This document shows, one piece after another, positions 1-5,915 of a stretch of 6,287 nt of DNA (its first letter is position 1; every line of letters begins with the position of its first letter). The notes below the pieces were generated by a model. The model was given only the letters and a program-made list of their open reading frames with translations, searched no databases and was not told the origin of the DNA. Both the position numbers and the translations under genes were made by a program. This DNA is from Bacillota bacterium (lineage in GTDB: Bacteria > Bacillota > Bacilli > Lactobacillales > Enterococcaceae), in contig JAEWFE010000302.1 in the NCBI GenBank assembly GCA_023389005.1, forward strand, positions 1 to 6,287. The letters are read 5' to 3'.

Positions 1-1110
1 TTTGCCTGCTTTACTTTCTGTTTTTGATTTTGTTTTTTTGAAATTTAAATTTTCAATGACTAAATCTTTTCCAGATTTTAAACATTGCTTAACTAATTCG
101 TTTGCTAGCTGTCTAAAATCATTAACTGTTTTATTTCCTTGTTTAAAGCGATATATACGTTTATCCGTAGAAAGCATATTACCATAAGCATCAGTTTCTG
201 TAATAGCAATAAAACCTTTATTAAAATCAACACCTACGGTACCGTAACTATTTCTAGTTAAAAATGCTGACTTTTCTACATGTATTTCAAATGTACAAAT
301 AAGATAATAGCGACCTTTTTTCTTTTGAATTTTAAATGATAACGGACTATAACCTTCTTTTAAAATTTGAATCAATTCATTTTTATGATGATTAAAATAC
401 ACACGTCCGTAGGCGTAGTTTTTCTTATCTTTATAATCGCCTAAATCTTTTCTTAATCGAATATCGAATTGATTATTATTTGGGTTATAAAACAGTTGTA
501 ACATTTGATTTTGACAAGTTTCACTTTTACACCCTACAAAACTCATTTGACTATCTCGTTGGTTACGAAAAGAAACGAGATTTCGTTTTAGTAGATGTTT
601 CGTTCCAAAACAAATTTTAAAATCACCAGATGTCATTTCATAAAGCAATTGTTTTTTACGTTCGGTTAAACGATGCAACTTCTTTTTCTTAGCAACTAAC
701 TTTGAACGCAAATTACGATGTTTCTTTAAATCAATTTTCATTCCTAAAGACATCTTTTGCAAATTTTGCTTAATGAATAAAGATAATTTAGGAATAATAT
801 CTTTTTTCAATTTTTCAATTTTACCATCTACTTGTTTTAATTCATATTCTTTCAATTCCTTGATTGCATTATAATTCCCTATCGCATCAGAAATAATCGA
901 GTTTGCAGTACGTTTTAAAATATTATATTTTTCCTGAAGATAAGTGTTAAACTGATGTTTTTTAAAATCAGGCTCTCGTTTATAAACATGAAAGGCTTCA
1001 CGTTTGATATGATTGTATAAAACAACACCTTCTTCAAAATAATCAATAATCTCTTGATTATTCTTTTTATGAAGTTGTGTTTTAACCGTATACTTTCTTT
1101 TGTATGTCAT
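1..1110 (-). CDS. tnpB: TnpB RNA-guided nuclease of IS607 element, C-terminus missing
   Basis: The frame is open for all 370 visible codons and continues past the left edge. The N-terminus MTYKRKYTVKTQL is typical of TnpB. Residues about 60-200 are Lys-rich and helical. The RuvC-like core starts with GVDFNKGFIAIT, giving the first catalytic Asp at D295, followed by DLVIENLNF with the catalytic Glu at E353. The third Asp and the zinc ribbon would lie to the left. With its first Asp at 295 it should be a long TnpB, clearly larger than the roughly 400-residue ISDra2 protein. TnpB proteins cut DNA guided by an RNA from the element's end and help the element persist (family knowledge). There is no good ribosome binding site before the ATG. 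A GTG at 1119 overlaps the stop of the small upstream ORF as GTGA, so translation is probably coupled and may start there, adding three residues. Confidence 0.88.
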   Translation of the reverse strand, partial: MTYKRKYTVKTQLHKKNNQEIIDYFEEGVVLYNHIKREAFHVYKREPDFKKHQFNTYLQEKYNILKRTANSIISDAIGNYNAIKELKEYELKQVDGKIEKLKKDIIPKLSLFIKQNLQKMSLGMKIDLKKHRNLRSKLVAKKKKLHRLTERKKQLLYEMTSGDFKICFGTKHLLKRNLVSFRNQRDSQMSFVGCKSETCQNQMLQLFYNPNNNQFDIRLRKDLGDYKDKKNYAYGRVYFNHHKNELIQILKEGYSPLSFKIQKKKGRYYLICTFEIHVEKSAFLTRNSYGTVGVDFNKGFIAITETDAYGNMLSTDKRIYRFKQGNKTVNDFRQLANELVKQCLKSGKDLVIENLNFKKTKSKTESKAGK

Positions 1111-1115
1111 CGAAT

Positions 1116-1217
1116 TCACGCCATTTCAAAAATATCTTCTAATGTCAGTTTATCAGGTAACGAAGCAATTTCACTCAATAATTTTAAAAGTTCTAAATCA
1201 ATTTCTTTATTTGCCAT
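1116..1217 (-). CDS. 33-residue acidic protein between tnpA and tnpB
   Basis: This short ORF starts MANKEIDLELLKLL and ends LTLEDIFEMA. It has a GAGG ribosome binding site (1227-1230) nine bases before its ATG, overlaps the end of tnpA by 11 bases, and its TGA overlaps a possible GTG start of tnpB as GTGA. This packing is what a translated, coupled gene looks like. The peptide is acidic (many Glu/Asp, three Lys), rich in Leu and Ile, and could form one or two amphipathic helices with a break at Pro21. I do not recognise a family. It may simply carry ribosomes into tnpB, or it may be a partner of TnpA or TnpB. Unlike tnpA it has no inactivating mutation, although it is a small target. Confidence 0.6.
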   Translation of the reverse strand: MANKEIDLELLKLLSEIASLPDKLTLEDIFEMA

Positions 1218-1851
1218 GATTTTTAACCTCTATATTTTTATGTGCACGTAAACCGTAAAGTTTTACTGAAAAAGAAGCGATTAAAGACATTAAATCATTT
1301 GTTAATTCTTCTTCAATAGATACTGATTTTTCTTTTTGGTTTACAACTACAATTTCAACATGATGATATTTACAAATAGTTTCGATGTAATGATAACCAA
1401 ACCTTGGTAATCGATCTTTATAAGTAATAAATACACGATTCACTTCATAGTTTAAAATCATTTGTAACAATTGCTTGAATTTCTTTCGATTATCATTTAA
1501 ACCACTGCCAACTTCGGATAAAACAAGAACATTTTTTAAATCTGAACAAGAATTTACAAGATGTAAAACTTGTCTATCTAAATCACCAGTTTATTTTTAA
1601 TCGCGACTTGAAACACGAGCGTAAACAATATCTCGTTTGTTATCTTGAGAATCACCAATCAAAACACCTTTTTTATTTAAAAAAGGGATTAATATTTCTT
1701 TTGTCATATAACGCCTATCCGTATCAGGAGTACGGTCAAAGAAATGTTCTTTGTCATCCCAATCACGTAAAGTTTTAGTCGTGACACCTATCATCGAAGC
1801 GATTTCTTTAGGTTTATATATTTCAGCTGTTAATTGTGAGTATTTAACCAT
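1207..1851 (-). pseudogene. tnpA: IS607-type serine recombinase, inactivated by two in-frame stops
   Basis: The frame reads collinearly for 214 codons except for TAA at 1597-1599 and again at 1591-1593. The first part holds the MerR-like helix-turn-helix (IYKPKEIASMIGVTTKTLR) that binds element ends, followed by VYARVSSRD with the catalytic Ser. The stops fall straight after this. Beyond them the rest of the catalytic domain is intact: GDLDRQ, SEVGSGLND, RKKFKQLL, then YKDRLPRFGY with the conserved Arg residues, and FSVKLYGLR near the end. A single C-to-T change of CAA would explain the first stop. ATG at 1851 is preferred over TTG at 1854 because the AAGAAGG ribosome binding site lies eight bases upstream of the ATG. 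As read, only an 84-residue DNA-binding fragment would be made. It could still bind and repress at the element end (inference). Confidence 0.85.
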
Positions 1852-1945
1852 CAATAAAACCTTCTTTACCTTTATTCTAAATAAATTTTAACAAAAAAAG
1901 TTTTCCAACAACATCTAAAATAAAAAATATTTAAAACTTTTTTAT

Positions 1946-1975
1946 CATATACTTTCAAAAATCAGCAATAGTCAA
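1946..1975 (-). promoter_or_regulatory. Possible promoter of the IS607 genes
   Basis: On the minus strand TTGACT (1970-1975) is followed after 18 bases by TATATG (1946-1951), and TATGAT overlaps at 1944-1949 with a 20-base spacer. It lies just inside the inferred right edge of the element, about 95 bases before tnpA, where an element promoter would be expected. The -10 matches are mediocre. Confidence 0.35.
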
Positions 1976-2075
1976 TTACCCATAAATTTTGTTTCTTGAG
2001 CGATTTGGGTTTTCGATTTTCACGAAAGTCATGTATGTCCTTTGTTAGCTGCTCTTTCAATGGATTTTGATGCAT
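1962..2075 (-). pseudogene. 5' fragment of an unidentified gene cut by the IS607 element
   Basis: The ATG at 2075 has a near-perfect ribosome binding site, GGAGG at 2083-2087, seven bases upstream. The 37-codon frame begins MHQNPLKEQLTKDIHDF and goes on RENRKPKSLKKQNLW before entering the element at the TGGG around 1979-1982 and stopping at the TGA of 1962-1964. The last four or five residues (VIDYC) would come from the element. The fragment is hydrophilic and rich in Lys, Arg and Asp, and looks like the cytoplasmic N-terminus of a larger protein. I do not recognise it. The remainder should sit on the far side of the element, left of the window. The alternative is a complete 37-residue peptide gene unrelated to the insertion. 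Confidence 0.55.
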
Positions 2076-2167
2076 GCCTTTTCCTCCTATATAAATATGA
2101 AGTTTCACATTTTTTGTAAACTAGCAAATCACCTAATTACATCCTGCCTAAACGTAGATGAATGGAC

Positions 2168-2184
2168 CTTCGAATTATTCGAAG
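2168..2184. promoter_or_regulatory. 17-bp perfect dyad, possible operator
   Basis: CTTCGAAT, one T, then ATTCGAAG form eight-base arms around a single centre base. A dimeric regulator could bind here; as RNA it would give a short six-pair hairpin. It lies about 95 bases upstream of the gene fragment at 2075. No regulator is identified. Confidence 0.35.
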
Positions 2185-2337
2185 CTATAGAGTTAGATCT
2201 TTAAAAAAACATAATCCAACTACGATTCATCACTTGTAAAAAAACACTTTTTTAACAGTTTTTCTACAAATCAGTCAAGACAATAGAATCGATAAACTAT
2301 TTCTTTAATAATATCGTGTTTTTTAACGCAAAACCCT

Positions 2338-2352
2338 TAACTAAATTAGTTA
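2338..2352. repeat. 15-bp perfect palindrome in noncoding DNA
   Basis: TAACTAA, one A, then TTAGTTA. The arms are perfect over seven bases. No gene start is close by, so a regulatory role is unsupported. With only A and T in most positions it could arise by chance. Confidence 0.25.
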
Positions 2353-2701
2353 TTTATAACTTAGAAATTCAAGTTTATTTGCCTATCTTTGATAAATATT
2401 AATTGAGAAGAAAGCCACTCATAATGAGAATTAATTCCAAACCTACTATATATGTAGATCTCAAATCATCGTATATTCCCATCCCCATTTATCATTCGTT
2501 TCAATATTTAAGAGTAAAACAGCAAACCTAAGAAACTCATTTAGAAAGCACCACGTATCCCAGGTAAGTATCGCTCGCGTGTATACTCTTTGATACCAAA
2601 CAACTGCGAAACACACTCACAAATACTTTTTTGTTTTACATAGCTATAAATGCATCCCTTTATAAATGTAAATTTTTTTCTACATTCATTAGTTTTATCC
2701 T

Positions 2702-2788
2702 AAATACAAAAAAATCGATTGAGTCACGCAAGCTAACTATGCGCCAAAACTGACTTTTACTCTAAATTATAGCTGTTTTTTTGTATTT
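2702..2788. repeat. Hairpin-forming repeat with perfect 13-bp inverted arms
   Basis: AAATACAAAAAAA (2702-2714) and TTTTTTTGTATTT (2776-2788) are exact reverse complements enclosing 61 bases, with a nested AGCTA/TAGCT pair at 2731-2735 and 2770-2774. The middle holds AAAAATCGATTGAGTC, then TATGCGCCAA, then TTTACTC. The same blocks in the same order (AAAAATCGA, TATGCGCCAA, TTAACTC) occur in the repeat at 5769-5864 read on the minus strand. It is probably a diverged copy of the same small palindromic element. The kinship rests on short blocks. Confidence 0.45.
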
Positions 2789-3176
2789 TTCAAACAACAT
2801 CCATTTGTTATGAATACTATTTGTAAACCTCTTATCAACAAAAAATTTTAGATAACTCTATCAAAAAGCGTATCATATCTAAAAAATAACTATAATTACT
2901 CATAACCTTCAAATCCATCTTAATCCATTCACTCATCCTCCATCAAAAACATTGATCCCTCGACTTTTTCATCCTATACTTATCATTTTTCAACTATTCC
3001 AAGCTAGGTTAATCATTCGTTTTCTGACAAATATCACATCATCAGTACGATTCGTGGTGCGGCATTTTTAATGATTCATACACATCCGCACTATCTCCGT
3101 CACAAAATACGTTATCCTAAAACGCATTCTAAATAACTATATTTATAATTATATCCATTTTGAGAAAACCCCAATA

Positions 3177-3205
3177 TTGACACCAATCAGCTTTATACTT
3201 AAAAT
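3177..3205 (+). promoter_or_regulatory. Promoter of the small lipoprotein gene
   Basis: TTGACA (3177-3182) matches the vegetative -35 consensus exactly. TAAAAT (3200-3205) follows after 17 bases, and a TATAAT overlaps its end at 3205-3210. Transcription would start near 3212, giving a leader of about 25 bases that contains the AGAGGG ribosome binding site. Confidence 0.75.
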
Positions 3206-3236
3206 ATAATTAATCTTATGGAAAAGAGGGATATAT

Positions 3237-3527
3237 ATGAAAAAACTAATTTTAACTTCATCTTTACTTTTATCTTTGTTATTGTTTGCAGGTTGCAGAC
3301 AGATGTTACCCGAATTACCAAAAGAAGTGAATGGGATTCCAACTGCTTCGTTAACTGTGGAGGATGCTAAGAATTTCGGACTTGCGGATACGATAAAATT
3401 CTATCTTCCTGAAAAATATGACAAGGAGGAAGTAAAAACTTTCTTAAAGAACTACTACAAAGATCAAATTTCCGCTGAGGTTATCGACTATATCATCGAC
3501 ACGGCCAGCGAGGAAACAGCAAACTAA
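3237..3527 (+). CDS. Small surface lipoprotein of unknown function
   Basis: The 96-residue protein starts with a lipoprotein signal peptide: MKK, a Leu-rich core, then LLFAGC with the lipid-modified Cys at position 20, so the mature form is about 77 residues held on the outer face of the membrane. After a Pro-containing linker (residues 23-35) the rest is charged and helical, with runs such as LTVEDAKNFG and EKYDKEEVKTFLKNYYKD, and it ends in an acidic tail. The start is set by AGAGGG six bases before the ATG. It has its own promoter and a strong terminator right after the stop, so it is monocistronic, and it is the only plus-strand gene here. I do not recognise a family. The intact frame, lipobox and clean signals argue strongly for a real gene. 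Confidence 0.88.
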   Translation: MKKLILTSSLLLSLLLFAGCRQMLPELPKEVNGIPTASLTVEDAKNFGLADTIKFYLPEKYDKEEVKTFLKNYYKDQISAEVIDYIIDTASEETAN

Positions 3528-3533
3528 GACAGC

Positions 3534-3585
3534 AAACGAGCATACACAGCCGAAATGAGCAATCGGTGTGCGTGCTCGTTTTTAT
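3534..3585 (+). terminator. Strong intrinsic terminator of the lipoprotein gene
   Basis: AAACGAGCA pairs with TGCTCGTTT. The stem continues inward through CACA/TGTG and CCGA/TCGG around a nine-base loop and is followed by a T-run. It begins seven bases after the stop codon. Confidence 0.9.
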
Positions 3586-3938
3586 GAAATATCCGAGAAC
3601 GTTCTTGACTTTAGTCGCGAGCGGTTCAAAATTCGTATATTTTGAGATTAGAACAGCGTCTTTCCTACTACGTTGACTTATGGAAAACTTATAATTTTTC
3701 CATGACTCAATTTTAAAATCATCCGGCGCACCCTATTCATTATCAGGACAATTTTACAAAAATTTTTGAACACAAAGCAGTATCAAGTCTCCGCTTTTCG
3801 CCGTTCACCAACCAGAAAACAGCGTCCTTTTCAAAACTAAGATATAGGAATGCATAAGAAGACTCACTTCACGAACCACGATTTAACTTTCACTCCAATC
3901 GACTCCATTGCCAACAACACTACTTGACAAAGAGCCAC
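3586..3938. other. Noncoding stretch with degenerate repeat, no gene
   Basis: No ORF with start signals is seen on either strand. It holds a 10-bp palindrome AGAACGTTCT (3596-3605), a palindromic repeat (3623-3773) with an internal hairpin at 3680-3703, and a direct repeat AACAGCGTC at 3652-3660 and 3818-3826. It separates two convergent transcription units, each with its own terminator. Confidence 0.5.
3623..3773. repeat. Diverged copy of an intergenic palindromic repeat
   Basis: GGTTCAAAATT (3623-3633) and AATTTTTGAACAC (3761-3773) are imperfect inverted arms. The right part, from GGCGCA at 3725 to CAGTAT at 3783, matches GGCGCA at 5816 to CAGTAT at 5873 at roughly two thirds of positions with very few gaps, including TTTGAACAC. 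The interior carries a clean hairpin, ATGGAAAA/TTTTCCAT, at 3680-3703. Confidence 0.5.
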
Positions 3939-3990
3939 AAAAATAGACCACCTCCGATTTAGGTAATCCCAAATCAAAAGGTAGTCTATT
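3939..3990 (-). terminator. Terminator of the pilin gene
   Basis: On the minus strand AATAGAC, ACCT, GATTT and GG pair with CC, AAATC, AGGT and GTCTATT, mostly joined by G-T pairs, around a four-base loop. The stem runs into TATTTTT. It starts about 20 bases after the pilin stop. A T-run on the other side is weak, so it works mainly leftwards. Confidence 0.9.
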
Positions 3991-4011
3991 CAATCATTTC
4001 AATTTATACTT

Positions 4012-5187
4012 TTATTTTACATTTAGTCTACGTTTGACAACTACATAACCACCAAACGCAACTGCCACTACAGCTAATAAAACAACGAATGGGCTAGTCA
4101 CTAATTTCACACCAGTGTCCACTAATGTTTTAATCTTGTTCGTAACAACAATTGAGTGTACATCAGTTGGATCATTTGTCACCACATCTGTCACTACTTT
4201 TGAATCTTGAGTATCAGAAGCCAACACTTCATAACCTTCAGCTTCCTCATCAGCTTCTACTTTTGAGTTTGAATCAATCTTAACTTCAAAACGTTTCCCA
4301 GGTGCTTTTTCATTTACTGCTAATTGTGTTCCTAAAGGTAAATTCATCTTTGCCTTCTCACGATCTTCAAGCTGAATATCAAAACCAGCTAAACTATAGT
4401 TTCCTTTGACAGTTTTAGTACCAATCTTCACATCAAATTGGTCATCAGAATGGGAGCCATCTGTTTTAGTAGCCACAACATGAATCGTATACTTACGGCC
4501 ACTTTCTACTAGTTCTCCATCATATCCAACAACATATTTTGCAATTGTCACTTCTTTTGTTTGAGGGTTGAGCGTATTCGTAAATTCAGCAACAGACGAC
4601 TTATCGCCCTTCACCCCACTAGGATCCGTATCGTCTTTTTCGATTAATTTAGCCTCTTGAACCAATTCATTAGTATCTACATCTTCATTTTTATAGTAAA
4701 CTCGAACCTTCAAGATGTAAGTTTTTCCATCTGATGTCCAAACATCTGATGGCGCACTTTCCTTCACTTCATAAACATAGTAACCTTCTTCATCCAACGA
4801 AGATAAATTATATTTTACTTCAACAGTTTTTTTATTAGCACTAATATCTTCCTTCGCTTGTGTACCATCAATTTCCTGTGGTTTTAGTTCCTTTTCTGGT
4901 GATGGAGTCACTTTAATATCTGGCCAATATTTCTCGGCATCATCACCTTTCAACTGTGTGAAGGTAACAGTAAACTTATCGCTTGCCTCTGGCTTGTATC
5001 CTGCGACATCTAACATATTCTTTTTTAAGGTTAGTTCAGCCGCAGTCAGAGTAACCTGATCCTCTTTTTCTTCTCCACTATCTTCTTCCTTAGCTTCCAC
5101 ACCATTAGTGAATAGTAGCGCGCTTGCTCCGAATAGTGCCAATAAACTTGCAACACCAAATAATTTGCTCAATTTTCTCCTTTTCAT
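4012..5187 (-). CDS. Two-domain isopeptide pilin, Spy0128/FctA-like, wall-anchored
   Basis: The 391-residue protein has a signal peptide (KRRK, hydrophobic core 9-27, likely cut after VEA at 30-32), an acidic stretch (33-43), two pilin domains and a sorting signal. Domain 1 (about 44-208) shows LTLKKN, GYYVYEVKE and AEFTNTL. Domain 2 (about 209-352) shows VTIAKYVVG, LPLGTQLAVNE and IVVTNKI. These line up with the Lys-Glu-Asn triads that form spontaneous isopeptide bonds in the Streptococcus pyogenes backbone pilin Spy0128, giving candidates K56/E143/N204 and K217/E293/N350. The C-terminus is LVDTG (355-359), a membrane span (about 365-384) and KRR. LVDTG lacks the Pro of both LPXTG and the streptococcal EVPTG, so a dedicated sortase may be needed, and none is visible. 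GGAGAG lies six bases before the ATG. The gene has its own promoter and terminator, so it stands outside a usual pilus operon. It could be a pilus shaft protein or a monomeric adhesin. Confidence 0.85.
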   Translation of the reverse strand: MKRRKLSKLFGVASLLALFGASALLFTNGVEAKEEDSGEEKEDQVTLTAAELTLKKNMLDVAGYKPEASDKFTVTFTQLKGDDAEKYWPDIKVTPSPEKELKPQEIDGTQAKEDISANKKTVEVKYNLSSLDEEGYYVYEVKESAPSDVWTSDGKTYILKVRVYYKNEDVDTNELVQEAKLIEKDDTDPSGVKGDKSSVAEFTNTLNPQTKEVTIAKYVVGYDGELVESGRKYTIHVVATKTDGSHSDDQFDVKIGTKTVKGNYSLAGFDIQLEDREKAKMNLPLGTQLAVNEKAPGKRFEVKIDSNSKVEADEEAEGYEVLASDTQDSKVVTDVVTNDPTDVHSIVVTNKIKTLVDTGVKLVTSPFVVLLAVVAVAFGGYVVVKRRLNVK

Positions 5188-5244
5188 AATAATCTCTCCT
5201 CATATTATTGTTAATTTGATGAATTTTTCTCAAATTTTATCTTA

Positions 5245-5273
5245 AATATACAGCACAAATTGAGAATTGTCAA
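5245..5273 (-). promoter_or_regulatory. Promoter of the pilin gene
   Basis: On the minus strand TTGACA (5268-5273) is followed after exactly 17 bases by TATATT (5245-5250). Transcription would begin near 5238, leaving a leader of about 50 bases before the ATG at 5187. Confidence 0.8.
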
Positions 5274-5275
5274 TT
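5258..5275. promoter_or_regulatory. Dyad over the pilin -35 box, possible operator
   Basis: AATTGA (5258-5263) and TCAATT (5270-5275) are perfect six-base arms around a six-base centre. They cover the -35 box and part of the spacer, where a bound dimer would block RNA polymerase. The regulator is unknown. Confidence 0.4.
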
Positions 5276-5278
5276 CAA

Positions 5279-5915
5279 GTGCTTTTTATATGGAAACATA
5301 AAAGTTATCATATGTAAAATTTTTAAGCAAAAAGATTGACATAAAATAATAAACAAAATTTGCTAAAAAACAAAATATATTCACATTACAAGCAAATAAA
5401 AAATGATAGCATTCAAGCAAATCACTTTTTTACAAGTCTATGAAAATAATAGTAAAAAAAACAAAAAAAATCTATACTTAAGAATATATCTTTCAAACAG
5501 AGCAAAAATCCCAGTTATATATACGCACCTCAATCTACCTACCTAAGTTATTTTAAATATCAAAACCCATTCATTTTCAAACTTCAAACAAACGCATAGA
5601 CAACGAATGATTATTTTTACAATGTATAGAAAATTTATTTATTTTTTCTTCCTGACTTCCCCACAATGATAATATTTTAGTTTTGTACAAGCGTATTTTA
5701 AGTTCGAGATACTCGTATTCATTTAGGATTTCACCTTATTTCCAAATCCTTCGAACGTGATATTAAATAGTGTTCAAAAGTTATGATTATTTCGTGAGTT
5801 AATCGGAATATCATTGGCGCATAATACTCATCATCGGCTCGATTTTTCAAAACCTTTGAACACTAAACAGTATAAAGCAATATAAACGATCATCAGGAAG
5901 CAGTCCTTTCCCCCC
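5279..5915. other. AT-rich noncoding stretch upstream of the pilin gene
   Basis: No gene-like ORF is visible on either strand. Positions 5451-5470 hold two runs of eight A, which may bend the DNA, about 200 bases upstream of the pilin promoter. The right part holds the palindromic repeat at 5769-5864. It lies between the terminator of the upstream wall-protein gene and the pilin promoter, so the two surface genes are transcribed separately. Confidence 0.5.
5769..5864. repeat. 96-bp palindromic intergenic repeat
   Basis: AGTGTTCAAAAGTT (5769-5782) and AACCTTTGAACACT (5851-5864) are reverse complements at 13 of 14 positions. Inside are further pairs, TGAGT with ACTCA and AATCG with CGATT, on either side of TTGGCGCATAA, so the whole unit could fold as a branched hairpin. 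It shares blocks with the stretches at 3623-3783 and, inverted, at 2702-2788. Small repeats of this kind, such as the family named EFAR, are known from Enterococcus faecalis; I cannot tell from memory whether this is the same family. Confidence 0.55.

Larger units (their letters stand above)
1..1980 (-). mobile_element. IS607-family insertion sequence, partial (runs off left edge)
   Basis: The order, reading leftwards, is a MerR-type/serine-recombinase transposase, a small ORF and a TnpB nuclease, which is the IS607 layout. IS607 elements lack terminal inverted repeats and insert at GG dinucleotides (established knowledge). The right edge is placed by inference at the CCC of 1979-1981 (GG on the minus strand), because a minus-strand gene with an excellent ribosome binding site is open up to that point and then stops 15 bases later, at 1962-1964. 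The other end, with the likely guide-RNA region beyond the tnpB stop, is outside the window. The tnpA copy is dead, so this element probably cannot move by itself. Confidence 0.8.
2088..3176. other. Long noncoding stretch, no convincing gene
   Basis: About 1.1 kb holds no ORF with start, ribosome binding site and protein-like sequence on either strand. It is AT-rich and G-poor on the plus strand. It contains palindromes at 2168-2184 and 2338-2352, an imperfect AT-rich inverted repeat at 2234-2269 (TTGTA...TACAA), a hairpin-forming repeat at 2702-2788, a nearly G-free tract at 2881-3000, and a GTGCGG/CCGCAC pair at 3057-3062 and 3086-3091. It may be the eroded remains of former genes plus the 5' region of the gene at 2075. 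I recognise no RNA gene in it. Confidence 0.5.

Noticed and set aside
2..187. Plus-strand ORF of 61 codons
   Set aside because: It is antisense to the RuvC part of tnpB, has no ribosome binding site, and its sequence is low-complexity antisense of a conserved protein.
1054..1251. Plus-strand ORF of 65 codons
   Set aside because: It is antisense to the start of tnpB, the 33-codon ORF and the tnpA end, and has no start signals.
1207..1470. Separate 87-codon minus-strand gene
   Set aside because: It is in frame with, and continuous in homology to, the tnpA pseudogene; its ATG is internal and lacks a ribosome binding site.
1591..1599. Programmed stop-codon readthrough in tnpA
   Set aside because: Two TAA codons separated by a single codon would both need reading through, and no recoding structure is evident. 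Mutation is simpler.
2092..2120. Promoter TTTACA-17-TATTTA for the truncated gene at 2075
   Set aside because: Transcription would begin inside the GGAGG ribosome binding site, so it could not drive the translation start that the site implies.
2835..2936. Minus-strand 33-codon ORF beginning MSEWIKMDLK after a GGAGG
   Set aside because: The ATG follows the GGAGG with no spacing, so it could not be used well, and the sequence lies in the composition-skewed tract where C-poor ORFs arise by chance.
3057..3091. GTGCGG/CCGCAC inverted repeat as a terminator
   Set aside because: The loop is 23 bases, the stem only six pairs and no T-run follows; no gene ends there.
3596..3605. AGAACGTTCT as a LexA/DinR-type SOS box
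   Set aside because: Gram-positive SOS boxes need four bases between GAAC and GTTC, and this palindrome has none. No promoter is next to it.
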